A stretch of 64,000 nt of DNA, from assembly GCA_947632175.1 (NCBI GenBank), contig CANROC010000003.1, forward strand, positions 149,889 through 213,888. The letters run 5' to 3'. Of the stretch, positions 49,114 to 59,461 are shown piece after piece (the first letter of the stretch is position 1; every line of letters starts with the position of its first letter). A program made the position numbers and the translations under genes. The notes beneath the pieces are model-generated. The model had not been told where the DNA came from, did no database searches, and saw only the letters and a program-made list of their open reading frames with translations. The DNA comes from an uncultured Oscillospiraceae bacterium. Lineage in GTDB: Bacteria > Bacillota > Clostridia > Oscillospirales > Oscillospiraceae.

Positions 49114-50415
49114 ATGGATACGATCTGGACGCGGGATTTTTCGGCTCAAAGCTATCCTCCCCTGATGGGGGAGCAGGAACGGGAGGCGCTGGTCATCGGC
49201 GGCGGCATGGCGGGGATCCTCATCGCCCGGGAGCTTACGGACGCCGGGGTCCGTTGCGCGGTGCTGGAGGCCAACCGCGTCGGCTCCGGCGTCACGGCGG
49301 GTACCACGGCGGTGGTCAGCGCCCAACACGCCACGCTCTATCAGGACCTGGTAAAGTCCTTCGGTACGGAGAAAGCGCGGGGATACCTCAATGCCAATCT
49401 GGAGGCCGTCCGCGCCATCGCGGAAAGGGCCAAAAGCCTTGAATGCGACTACGAGGAGAGGCCGTCCCTTATGTGGTCGGCAACGGACGGGGCCAAAATG
49501 CGCCGGGAGGCGCACACGGTGCAGGAGCTGGGCTTTCCGGCTGTGTTCACCGATACGGCGCCCATGGGGATCCGGTGCGCCGGAGCGGTGATGTTCCCGG
49601 GGATGGGCCAGTTCCACCCCCTCAAGTTCCTGCGGGCCATGGCGGAGGGGCTGGAGATCTATGAGCTCAGCGCCGTGCGGAAGGTGAAAAACATGACGGC
49701 GTACACAGACGCCGGGTCTGTGCGGGCCAAGAGCATCGTCTTCGCCTGCCACTTCCCCTTTATGGACCGGCGGGGGCTTTATTTTATGAAGATGCACTAG
49801 TGCCGGGAGAGCGTCATAGCCGTGGAAAACGCCTCGGCGTTGGATGTGAGCATGGTGGAAAACGCCCAGGCCGGGTTTTTTCTGCGAAGCTATGGGGACA
49901 AGCTCCTGGTTGGATGCGGGAACCATCTGCCTGGGGAGGAAAACGACGATTTTCCGCGTCTTGAGAGGTTCCTGAAAAAGCACCTGCCCGACGCGCAGGA
50001 GGTTTGCCGCTGGGTCAACCAGGACTGCTTCTCCCTGGACGGCGTGCCCTACATCGGTCCCTACTCCCCCGCCACGCCGCGAATGTTCGTCGCCACGGGC
50101 TTCAACGCCTGGGGGATGAGCACGTCCATGGTCGCGGCAAAGCTCCTTACAGCGCTGATCACAGGCGCGGAAAGCCCCTATCAGGAGGTCTTCTCCCCCG
50201 CGCGAAGGATGCCGCTGGGCACGCTTGCGCAAAACGCCGGCCGCAGCGCCGTAAACCTCCTGACGCCCACGCTCCCACGTTGTACGCACCTGGGCTGCGC
50301 CCTCAAGGCAAACGAGACCGCCGGCACCTGGGACTGCCCTTGCCACGGCTCGCGGTTCGATAAAGATGGGGCGGTGATCACAGGCCCGGCGGTAAAGCCT
50401 CTGAAGCTCGAATAG
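49114..50415 (+). pseudogene. FAD-dependent oxidoreductase with Rieske domain, broken by TAG
   Basis: One frame of 434 codons from ATG 49114 (behind TTGGAGGCCGGT) is interrupted by a single TAG at 49798. The first part has the FAD motif VIGGGMAGILIAREL and DadA-like GTTAVVSAQHATLY. The second has [20 protein letters not shown] and a C-terminal Rieske site (CTHLGCALK, then [12 protein letters not shown]). In relatives the TAG position should be Gln (KMHQ), a CAG to TAG change. A second start at GTG 49822 could give the C-terminal part alone. Confidence 0.75.
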
Positions 50416-50422
50416 AGCCGGC

Positions 50423-50459
50423 AAAAAGGCGGTGGAGATGCTCCCCCGCCGCCTTTTTT
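50423..50459. terminator. Bidirectional terminator
   Basis: AAAAAGGCGG pairs with CCGCCTTTTTT across an imperfect loop, between convergent genes. Confidence 0.75.
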
Positions 50460-50464
50460 CCACA

Positions 50465-51205
50465 TCAAAGCTCCAGCTTCCCCATGAAGTACGGCAGCTG
50501 CTTTTGCCACCAGCACCAGTCGTGGTTCACGTCGAAGCCCCAGTAGTCGAACCAGGCCGGGATGGCTTTCTGGCGGCAGACGGCGTCCAGAGCGCGGGTG
50601 CCGGCCAGAAGCTCATCCTCCCAGGCCCCCTGGCCCACGCAGAAGATGAGTTGGGACTGGCGGTAGAGCTCCATATACGGGTGGTCGAAGGGCATGTTGG
50701 GCAGGAAGTAGACCGGGGAATTGTCATAGATGAGGTCGTCCATGTACCCCTGGATGAAGTCGTTGGCGTTATAGGTGCCGCTGAGGGCCACCACCGTGTC
50801 AAAGAGGTCCGGACGGCGGAAAAAGAAGATGCCGTCGTGGACAGCGCCCATAGAACAGCCGGTGAGCATGGCCTTTCCGTGGACATCCCCCAGCTCGTAG
50901 ACCCTGGGGGTGAGCTCCAGAGTGATGTAGCGGAAATACCGCTCCTGCATCTCGATGCGGTGACGGGGGCTGTCGTACTTGGCCGACCAGCTCTCCGTGT
51001 CGATGGAATCGGGGCAGACCAGCATGATCTTCCCCTCCTCGATCCACGGGCGCATACACTCCACCATGCCGAAATTCTCAAAATCCCAAAACCGCCCGTC
51101 CTGGGGCGGGAAAGCGAAGCACACCTTGCCCCGATTGCCGTAGACCTTGAACTCCATGTCCCGGTCAAGCTCCCGGCTCCACTCCTTGAAATAACGAACG
51201 TCCAT
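50465..51205 (-). CDS. Putative esterase (alpha/beta hydrolase)
   Basis: 246 residues. The nucleophile elbow is LTGCSMGAVHDG and the fold fits the esterase D/PF00756 family: VCFAFPPQDGRF, CPDSIDTESW, ALSGTYNANDFI, and a late DYWGFDVNHDWCWW holding the catalytic His. It lies 16 bp after the ATP-grasp gene and is probably co-transcribed with it. Substrate unknown. Confidence 0.75.
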   Translation of the reverse strand: MDVRYFKEWSRELDRDMEFKVYGNRGKVCFAFPPQDGRFWDFENFGMVECMRPWIEEGKIMLVCPDSIDTESWSAKYDSPRHRIEMQERYFRYITLELTPRVYELGDVHGKAMLTGCSMGAVHDGIFFFRRPDLFDTVVALSGTYNANDFIQGYMDDLIYDNSPVYFLPNMPFDHPYMELYRQSQLIFCVGQGAWEDELLAGTRALDAVCRQKAIPAWFDYWGFDVNHDWCWWQKQLPYFMGKLEL

Positions 51206-51221
51206 AAACTGTCTCCCTGAT

Positions 51222-52424
51222 TTATTCCTTAGATTTCTTCTTTGCGGTCACGAATTTGATAAACTCCTTTGCCGCTTTCCGGTCGGGGGCGTGGGCGATG
51301 AAGGTCTCGTTGCCCATTTGGTCCAGCCAAATGGCGGGAAGGCGCTCATATTTGACGATGCTCTCGCCGTATTTTTCGAAGATCTCCTCGTTGGTATGTA
51401 CATACTCGTAAATATCCCGCCGGTCGGCGGTGACGGAGAAGTGGTCGTCTCCGCCTGGCTGGAGCCTTCTCTCGTCATAGGCCACCATCTCCGCCCATAT
51501 CTCGTAGACGTCGGTGGAGTGGGCGTAGTTCATCATGTCTGGGGTGTAGCTGCCTGCGGGGCGCATGTTGACCTCCAGGCCCACAAAGTCGCCCACATCC
51601 CCAAGTCCCGGCTTCGCGACCTTGAGCTTGAAAAACTCCAGGTGTATAAAGCGGCTGCGGGCGCCGAAGGCCTTCGCCGTGGCGCGGCCCAGCTTGCGGA
51701 GCTTCGCGGGCATGTCCGCCTCCACGTAATAGGTCAGGTCCAGCTTCTCGTTGACGATGTCCATGATGGAGGGGGGCCATGCGGTCATGGACTCAAAGAG
51801 AGGCTCGCATTTGGAGTTGGTGATGGCGTCATAGCTGTAGATATCGCCGGTGATGAACTCCTCCATCACGTAAGGCACCGGCGGCAGGTCGGCGAAGAAG
51901 CTCTCAAAGTCCTCATCGTTTGTGAGCTTATAGGTGGCGTTGGCGCCCACGCCGTTGTCGGGCTTGACGATGACCGGGTAGCCCACAAGGTCGATGAATT
52001 GGCGCGCGGCCTCCTTTGTGGTGATCTGATGGCACCGGGCGGTGGGGACGCCGGCCTTTTTGTAGAACTCCTTCATCCCCCACTTGGACTTAAAGCACGC
52101 CACCTCCTGGGTATTGACGCCGGTGGTCACGTTGAAGTCGGTGCGCAGTCTGGCGTCCTGCTCCAGCCAATACTCGTTGTTGGACTCGATCCAGTCGATC
52201 TTGCCGTACTTGAAAGCGAAAAACGCCACGGCCCGGTACATCTGGTCATAGTCCTCCATGTTATCCACACGGTAATACTCGGTGAGCGCGCCCTTGAGCC
52301 CGTCGGAGAGGCTGTCATAGGAGCTGTCGCCGATGCCCAGAACATTGACACCGTTGCGCCGCAGCCGGTCGCAGAAGTTCCAGTAGATGGGCGGGAATTG
52401 AGGGGAGATAAATATAAAGTTCAT
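51222..52424 (-). CDS. ATP-grasp ligase
   Basis: 400 residues; ATG 52424 fits the AAAGG site better than the ATG three codons earlier. It has a pre-ATP-grasp start (MNFIFISPQFPP), then CFKSKWGMKEFYKKAGVPTA, IVKPDNGVGANATYKL (phosphate-binding loop region), VMEEFITG and GLEVNMRPAGSYTPDMM (metal-binding Glu-x-Asn). ATP-grasp enzymes join a carboxylate to an amine or thiol. With the neighbouring esterase it may act on a small peptide-like product; the substrate is unknown. Confidence 0.75.
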   Translation of the reverse strand: MNFIFISPQFPPIYWNFCDRLRRNGVNVLGIGDSSYDSLSDGLKGALTEYYRVDNMEDYDQMYRAVAFFAFKYGKIDWIESNNEYWLEQDARLRTDFNVTTGVNTQEVACFKSKWGMKEFYKKAGVPTARCHQITTKEAARQFIDLVGYPVIVKPDNGVGANATYKLTNDEDFESFFADLPPVPYVMEEFITGDIYSYDAITNSKCEPLFESMTAWPPSIMDIVNEKLDLTYYVEADMPAKLRKLGRATAKAFGARSRFIHLEFFKLKVAKPGLGDVGDFVGLEVNMRPAGSYTPDMMNYAHSTDVYEIWAEMVAYDERRLQPGGDDHFSVTADRRDIYEYVHTNEEIFEKYGESIVKYERLPAIWLDQMGNETFIAHAPDRKAAKEFIKFVTAKKKSKE

Positions 52425-52472
52425 ATGTATCATCCTTTTACGAATTTAGCGTAGAAAATCGCGCCAAACGGT

Positions 52473-52506
52473 ATTATATCCCTATTGATGCGGATTGTCA
52501 ATCCGC
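52473..52506 (-). promoter_or_regulatory. Strong promoter with operator palindrome
   Basis: On the minus strand TTGACA (52501-52496), 17 bp, TATAAT (52478-52473). The dyad GCGGATTG-T-CAATCCGC (52490-52506) covers the -35, a typical repressor site. It drives the ATP-grasp/esterase pair. Confidence 0.75.
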
Positions 52507-52523
52507 TGGAGTAAAAACCGCTC

Positions 52524-54047
52524 TCACTCGTCCCCACGGATCTTCATAAATTCGAAAGCCCCGTACCCCTCGGAGGGGCGATTGTCCCGGTTGCAGGCCC
52601 AGAGGCACAGCTTGGCGCCGGTCCAGGTGGCCCGCGTCAGCGGATACTTATCGCCGATGTCCTCATACTTTTCCCCGTCTTGCGACCAGGAGAAGCCGTA
52701 GGTCTTGTTGCCGTAAATCCGCAGGCGCAGATACGCCTGTCCCGCCTCTACATCCCGGCTGGCGGCCAGGGTCTCGGAAGCCTCCCCCTCAAAGGTGGGG
52801 TTCGTCACCTCGCCCCGATAGAGGGCGAGGCGAAAGCCTCTCTCGGTCCTTTGGAGCCCCAGATAGCCGTAGGATTGGCCGATGACGCCGATGGACACCA
52901 TATCACCGGGGACACCCTTGTCCGAAAGGGACACCTTTGTGACAGCCGTCAGAGCCGGATGCTGGGGGATCTGGGTCATGGCGTTGGGGGCAACCCACAA
53001 AAGGTTCTCCCGCCTGTCATTGGCAAGACACGCAAGGCGCAGGGCACCCTCCGCCCGGTCAGCGTGAAAATAGCGCTCCTTGGGGTTGGCCTGCCACTGC
53101 CACTGGATACCGGGGCGGCCGTCCATAAAATCGTCGGACTGGGCGATCTCATAGAGGGGCTTCCCCTCCGCCGGCATGTCCCACTCCCCCACCGGCTCGC
53201 CGATGCCGTCAGCGTCGCTGTCACAGCCGATCAGGGGCCAGTCCGAGAGGAAGCGCATGGGCTGGAGGTGAGTGACGCGGCCCAGCGCATGGACGTCCTG
53301 GAAGTGGATAAACCAGCTTTTTCCCTCCGGGCCCGTCACCCAACCGCCCTGGTGGGGGCCGTTGACGGCGGTATGGCCCTGGCGCATCACGATCTTATAC
53401 TCGTAGGGCCCCCAAATATTCCGGGCGCGGAGGGCCGACTGCCACCCCTCCGCCACGCCTCCCGCGGGGGCCAGGATGAGATACCAGCCGTTGACCTTAT
53501 AAAGCTTCGGCCCCTCGATCCCCGGCGCGAGCCGGACGTCCTCGAAGACGGTTCGGGGCTTCCCCAGGAGCCTCCGGCAGTCCGGGTCGATCTCCACCAC
53601 AGAGAGGCGGTCCCGGATCCCGGCGCGGCTCTTGGCGTAGGCGAAGACCATATAGGCCCGCCCGTCGTCGTCCCACAAGGGGCATGGGTCCTCCCAGCCC
53701 TTGGCCTCGCAGAGCATGTTGAGCGCAAATTCCCCGTAGGGGTCTTTGGAGCGGGCCACCAGGATCCCCTCATCCACCAGGGGGATGAAAGCGATGAACA
53801 TGCCGTTGTGGTACCGCAGGGACGGGGCCCAGGCGCCGGAGCCGTGGGAGGGGCGGTCGTACTTTGCAAAGGGCAGGGACCGGACGCAGTAGTTGATGAG
53901 CTCCCAGTGGACCAGGTCCCTGGAGTGGAGAAGCGGCACGCCGGGCAGGTAGGTAAAGGAGGAGGCGACCATGTAGTAGTCCTCCCCCACCCGGATCACG
54001 TCCGGGTCTGAGTAATCGGCGTAGAGGATGGGATTTTTGTACTTCAT
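52524..54047 (-). CDS. Glycoside hydrolase family 43 protein
   Basis: 507 residues. N-terminal five-blade propeller with the catalytic base in NPILYADYSDPDVIRVG, then SGAWAPSLRYHNGMF, a middle WEDPCPLWDDDG and the general acid in GIEGPKLYK. A C-terminal beta-sandwich follows (QVEAGQAYLRLRIYG-like). It matches beta-xylosidase/arabinofuranosidase enzymes. No signal peptide, so it acts on oligosaccharides inside the cell. No sugar transporter lies nearby. Confidence 0.85.
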   Translation of the reverse strand: MKYKNPILYADYSDPDVIRVGEDYYMVASSFTYLPGVPLLHSRDLVHWELINYCVRSLPFAKYDRPSHGSGAWAPSLRYHNGMFIAFIPLVDEGILVARSKDPYGEFALNMLCEAKGWEDPCPLWDDDGRAYMVFAYAKSRAGIRDRLSVVEIDPDCRRLLGKPRTVFEDVRLAPGIEGPKLYKVNGWYLILAPAGGVAEGWQSALRARNIWGPYEYKIVMRQGHTAVNGPHQGGWVTGPEGKSWFIHFQDVHALGRVTHLQPMRFLSDWPLIGCDSDADGIGEPVGEWDMPAEGKPLYEIAQSDDFMDGRPGIQWQWQANPKERYFHADRAEGALRLACLANDRRENLLWVAPNAMTQIPQHPALTAVTKVSLSDKGVPGDMVSIGVIGQSYGYLGLQRTERGFRLALYRGEVTNPTFEGEASETLAASRDVEAGQAYLRLRIYGNKTYGFSWSQDGEKYEDIGDKYPLTRATWTGAKLCLWACNRDNRPSEGYGAFEFMKIRGDE

Positions 54048-54058
54048 AAGACATCCTC

Positions 54059-54093
54059 AAAAGGAGGCGGCTGCCTTACAAGGGCGGCCGCCT
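54059..54093 (-). terminator. Terminator after hppA
   Basis: AGGCGGCTGCC (54065-54075) and GGCGGCCGCCT (54083-54093) pair with one mismatch; on the minus strand CTCCTTTTG follows. Confidence 0.6.
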
Positions 54094-54122
54094 CGGCATT
54101 ATGGTCGGTGCGTTGGAAAGGG

Positions 54123-56264
<2,142 letters not shown>

Positions 56265-56303
56265 TTGGTTTCCCTCCTATATGAAATTTTTGTGAATACA
56301 TCC

Positions 56304-56332
56304 ATTATACAGCCTTTTCCCCTCCCCTGCAA
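56304..56332 (-). promoter_or_regulatory. Promoter of hppA
   Basis: Minus strand TTGCAG (56332-56327), 17 bp, TATAAT (56309-56304). Confidence 0.6.
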
Positions 56333-56359
56333 CAGTTTTTCATGTTTTTTCCGGACCAC

Positions 56360-56388
56360 TTGACAGTAGAACCCAAGTTGGTTACAAT
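56360..56388 (+). promoter_or_regulatory. Sigma-A promoter of the nitroreductase gene
   Basis: TTGACA (56360-56365), 17 bp, TACAAT (56383-56388). Transcription would begin near 56395, which excludes the start codons at 56342 and 56387. Confidence 0.8.
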
Positions 56389-56419
56389 GGTCCCATCCGA
56401 ATTTCGGGAGGTCATGACC

Positions 56420-57187
56420 GTGAACGCACCGACTCTCAGCGAATTTGAGGCCCTGAAGCTTCGCAAGTCCGTCCGCGCCTACGCCAAAACGCCCGTGGAA
56501 GCGGAGGTCGTCGAGACCCTTCGGGCGTACATCGACGAGATAGACCAGACCCCCGGTCTGCGCTTCTGGCTCGTGGACAACAACGAGACGAAGACCCCGG
56601 CGGTGAAGCTCTCCCCCGGCATGTTCTCCGGGGAGGTCTACACCTGCGCGGTCCTCGTGGGGCCCGATGACGAGCTGGGCGGGGAGCTGGTGGGCTATTT
56701 CAGCGAAAAGCTCCTCCTCCGGGCCGTCGCCCTTGGCCTTGGGACCTGCTGGGTGGCGGGGACCTATGACCGCAAGTCCGTTCCCTGCGCGCTTGCGGAG
56801 GGGGAAAAGCTCTGGGGCGTCATCCCCATGGGCGTGGAGGCGGCCAAGACGCCCATCCTCCAGCGGACTATCCGCTCCCGCATCCGTGCCAAGGACCGGG
56901 CGGACGAGGCCTTTGTGGAGTCCGACTACCCCTTTACCTCCCTGCCCAAGTGGGTGCGGGAGGGGGCCCTGGCGGTGAAGCGCGGCCCCTCGGCGGTGAA
57001 CCAGCAGCCGGTGAACGTGGTCTACAAGGGCGGCCTCGTCACCATGCGCCTTTGGAAAGAGAAGCGCAATCAGATGATGTACAACGACCTGGGCATCGCC
57101 AAATATCAGTTCCAGGTCGCCGCCGAAGCCGCCGGCGTCCGAGGTTTTTGGAATTTTGGCGAGGACGGAGAGTTCATCGCCGAGTGA
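56420..57187 (+). CDS. Nitroreductase-family protein
   Basis: 255 residues from GTG 56420, placed 8 bases after GGGAGG (ATG 56414 is the alternative). It has FMN-binding features: LKLRKSVRAYAKTPV, then ALGLGTCWVAGTY. The second half (VKRGPSAVNQQPV) contains the usual Ser/Asn-Gln FMN motif, so this looks like a two-lobed nitroreductase of the TM1586 type. It probably reduces nitro or quinone compounds with NAD(P)H. Confidence 0.75.
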   Translation: MNAPTLSEFEALKLRKSVRAYAKTPVEAEVVETLRAYIDEIDQTPGLRFWLVDNNETKTPAVKLSPGMFSGEVYTCAVLVGPDDELGGELVGYFSEKLLLRAVALGLGTCWVAGTYDRKSVPCALAEGEKLWGVIPMGVEAAKTPILQRTIRSRIRAKDRADEAFVESDYPFTSLPKWVREGALAVKRGPSAVNQQPVNVVYKGGLVTMRLWKEKRNQMMYNDLGIAKYQFQVAAEAAGVRGFWNFGEDGEFIAE

Positions 57188-57204
57188 GAAAGGATCGATC
57201 CACC

Positions 57205-57819
57205 ATGAACAAAAAAATGACCGTCACCTACAAGGTTAAAAACGGCATCTATGTGAACATGACCAACCGCTGTCCCTGCGCCTGCACCTTCTGCCTGCGG
57301 CAAAACGGCGACGGCGTCTACGGCTCGGACTCCCTGTGGCTGGAGCGGGAGCCCACGGTGAAGGAGGTCTGCATGAGTCTGGACCGCTGGGACCTCGCGC
57401 AGTACGACGAGCTTGTCTTCTGCGGCTACGGCGAGCCTACGGAGCGCCTCGATGACCTTCTGGAGGTGGCGCGGTACGTCAAGTCCCGGTACGCCATTCC
57501 CATTCGCATCAACACCAACGGCCTTTCCGACCTCATTAACGGCCGGGAGACCGCCCCGGAGCTGGCGGGGCTCATCGATACGGTGTCTATAAGCCTCAAC
57601 GCCACCACCGCCGAGGCATATGAAAAGCTCTGCCGGCCCAAATTCGGCCCCGCCGCCTTTGACGCCATGCTGGCCTTCACCCGCGCCTGCGTCCCCTATG
57701 TGCCCCACGTGGTGATGACCGTGGTGGACGTGGTGACCTCCAAGGAGCAGCAGGAGCAAAGCCGCGCCATCGCCGAATCTCTGGGCGCCAAGCTGCGCAT
57801 CCGCCCCTACGAGAGCTGA
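57205..57819 (+). CDS. Radical SAM protein (TatD-linked type)
   Basis: 204 residues behind GAAAGGATCGATCCACC. The cluster Cys residues are C23, C27 and C30 in TNRCPCACTFCLR, followed by LVFCGYGEPTERL and RINTNGLSDL. The short form resembles the family found next to tatD (TIGR04038), but no tatD lies here. Substrate unknown. Confidence 0.75.
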   Translation: MNKKMTVTYKVKNGIYVNMTNRCPCACTFCLRQNGDGVYGSDSLWLEREPTVKEVCMSLDRWDLAQYDELVFCGYGEPTERLDDLLEVARYVKSRYAIPIRINTNGLSDLINGRETAPELAGLIDTVSISLNATTAEAYEKLCRPKFGPAAFDAMLAFTRACVPYVPHVVMTVVDVVTSKEQQEQSRAIAESLGAKLRIRPYES

Positions 57820-57831
57820 CGATTATCCGTT

Positions 57832-57895
57832 TGTCGAATCCTGTCGAAACTTGCGACCGATTTTTCTGGATTTTTCCGACGTTTTGTCGGATAAT
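57832..57895 (+). promoter_or_regulatory. Tandem Spo0A boxes upstream of the DUF6514-like gene
   Basis: TGTCGAA occurs at 57832-57838 and 57842-57848, spaced 10 bp, as in Spo0A-activated promoters. A third weaker site, TGTCGGA (57885), forms an inverted repeat with TCCGAC (57875). GATAAT at 57890 may be a -10. Confidence 0.55.
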
Positions 57896-57937
57896 GGAAT
57901 TGCCGGAAAAAAGGCAAAAAAGACAGGAGGTACACGT

Positions 57938-58219
57938 ATGGATAGGTCCACAAAAAAGCTTTATGAGGCAGACGTTGCCGGTATGAAGACGGCATATTAC
58001 ATGGTGGAGGGCCGGTTCACCTTCGACACAGGCTCCCTCACCCGCTACGGCGTCCTCATCCGCCGCGCCGACGGCGACGAGGCGGAGTTTCCCGACGTCT
58101 TTGGCAACGCCCTCCAGGCCCGCCAATTTATCCGCCGCCTCTATCGCCGCAAGGTCACCCCCGCCACCCTCGGCGACATCGTCTACGACCACCTATGCCG
58201 GGAAGACATCCATGTATGA
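57938..58219 (+). CDS. DUF6514-like small protein
   Basis: 93 residues behind ACAGGAGGTACACGT. The pattern YYMVEGRFTFDTGSLTRYGV, then FPDVFGNALQARQFIRRLYRRKVTP, then LGDIVYDHL fits DUF6514, found in spore-forming Clostridia. Tandem Spo0A boxes upstream suggest early-sporulation expression. Function unknown. Confidence 0.7.
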   Translation: MDRSTKKLYEADVAGMKTAYYMVEGRFTFDTGSLTRYGVLIRRADGDEAEFPDVFGNALQARQFIRRLYRRKVTPATLGDIVYDHLCREDIHV

Positions 58220-58223
58220 ACGA

Positions 58224-58268
58224 AAAGCCGCGGGATCAGGCGCCCATGCCCGATCCCGCGGCTTTCGT
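58224..58268 (+). terminator. Terminator
   Basis: AAAGCCGCGGGATC (58224-58237) pairs perfectly with GATCCCGCGGCTTT (58252-58265). Confidence 0.8.
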
Positions 58269-58299
58269 TTACTCTCTATTCCACTTTATGCTTCCGTAT

Positions 58300-58761
58300 T
58301 TATTCCAATGCTTTTAGTCCGTTATATAATTCATCGAATGATTTTTTCTTTGCGCATCGGCCAAAGGACAGGTCACGGTTTTCTCCGATTTCCAGTAGAA
58401 AACATTTTGCAAGTTCTTCAACAGTCTGTTCCAGCGCGGTAAAAAACTGCTGATATGCAAAATTCTGCGCGGCTGTACCTTCTTCAAAGGTATTTGCGAT
58501 GAGGGATTCCGTCACCTGATCAAGAGGGTACATTTTCAGGTGCATGAGCTCATGCACGATCACTTCTTCGAGATTTTCCTGCTTTGGATTTAGCGCATTT
58601 AACATCAGAATCGCTTTCCGGTCGTCGCAGTCGATCTTGATGTCTCCGGTTTTTCGCCATGCAGGGTCTTCAACAAATTCAAGCTTTACATCCCATATCG
58701 GCGTAATGCGCAATTTGGCGCTGTATTTATCCACCAATCGTTGGATTTCATCTTTTTGCAC
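58300..58761 (-). CDS. Zinc metallopeptidase-like protein (HExxH)
   Basis: 153 residues from GTG 58761 behind GGAGGAATTACCAG. The motif HELMH (70-74) sits in EEVIVHELMHLKMYPLD, and a later Glu (FEEGTAAQNF) could be the third zinc ligand. The size and form recall small cytoplasmic ImmA/SprT-type metallopeptidases. Codon and base use look slightly AT-richer than the neighbours. Confidence 0.6.
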   Translation of the reverse strand: MQKDEIQRLVDKYSAKLRITPIWDVKLEFVEDPAWRKTGDIKIDCDDRKAILMLNALNPKQENLEEVIVHELMHLKMYPLDQVTESLIANTFEEGTAAQNFAYQQFFTALEQTVEELAKCFLLEIGENRDLSFGRCAKKKSFDELYNGLKALE

Positions 58762-58852
58762 CTGGTAATTCCTCCAAACGGCTATTTGCCGAACAGCCGG
58801 GAACACGAAGTTGAATTGGGACTTCGTTTGTTCCGTCAATATACGCGGCCGC

Positions 58853-59443
58853 TCACCGGAACAACGCAGCACAGCCAAACCGACCGTCACTGTCACGTAC
58901 CGTAACGTCAACCCGTTCCCACTCGTCGGCGTCCCGCGGCACAGAAGCCTGGAGCAGATACGCGGTCAAAAAGCCCGCGTCTTCACCGGCATACTCCTGT
59001 ACCCGGTTGAGAGCATACACCTCGCTTTGCTGCCCATCGACCAGGACGGTGATGCTGTGTTTGTCAAGTTCCGGCGCGATGTCGTGAGCGCCGGATCTAT
59101 ACTTTTGTAGACTCATCGGGCGAAAATAGACCGTCAGGGCGTTTGCCGCCCCTTTAACGTGAAAAACGTGCAGTCCGTAGATCTCCAACGTGTCAATACG
59201 CACGTCAAACGTCCATTCGCCCCGCGCGGGAATGTTTTGGGCCCAATATTCGAGATAGCGGTCGCCGTATTCCCGGACGGCCGTTAGGAAAGGGTAAACT
59301 CCATCCGGAACAGAGAGGGAAAAAAGTCCCGCCTCATCGCTGACCGTCTCATATAAAGTCTCAAATCGATCATTCTTGATTTCAACGCGGACGCCAGGGA
59401 GAATGCCATCCCCACCCATCGCCGTACCGTGAAGGATCGCCAT
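58853..59443 (-). CDS. Protein with N-terminal carboxypeptidase-regulatory-like fold
   Basis: 196 residues behind AAGGAGGCACCAAATC. The first about 70 residues (GTAMGGDGILPGVRVEIKN, VSDEAGLFSLSVPDGVYP) look like a transthyretin-type carboxypeptidase regulatory domain. The rest is unrecognised and beta-rich. No signal peptide, so it is probably cytoplasmic or part of a larger assembly. Confidence 0.6.
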   Translation of the reverse strand: MAILHGTAMGGDGILPGVRVEIKNDRFETLYETVSDEAGLFSLSVPDGVYPFLTAVREYGDRYLEYWAQNIPARGEWTFDVRIDTLEIYGLHVFHVKGAANALTVYFRPMSLQKYRSGAHDIAPELDKHSITVLVDGQQSEVYALNRVQEYAGEDAGFLTAYLLQASVPRDADEWERVDVTVRDSDGRFGCAALFR

Positions 59444-59461
59444 GATTTGGTGCCTCCTTAG

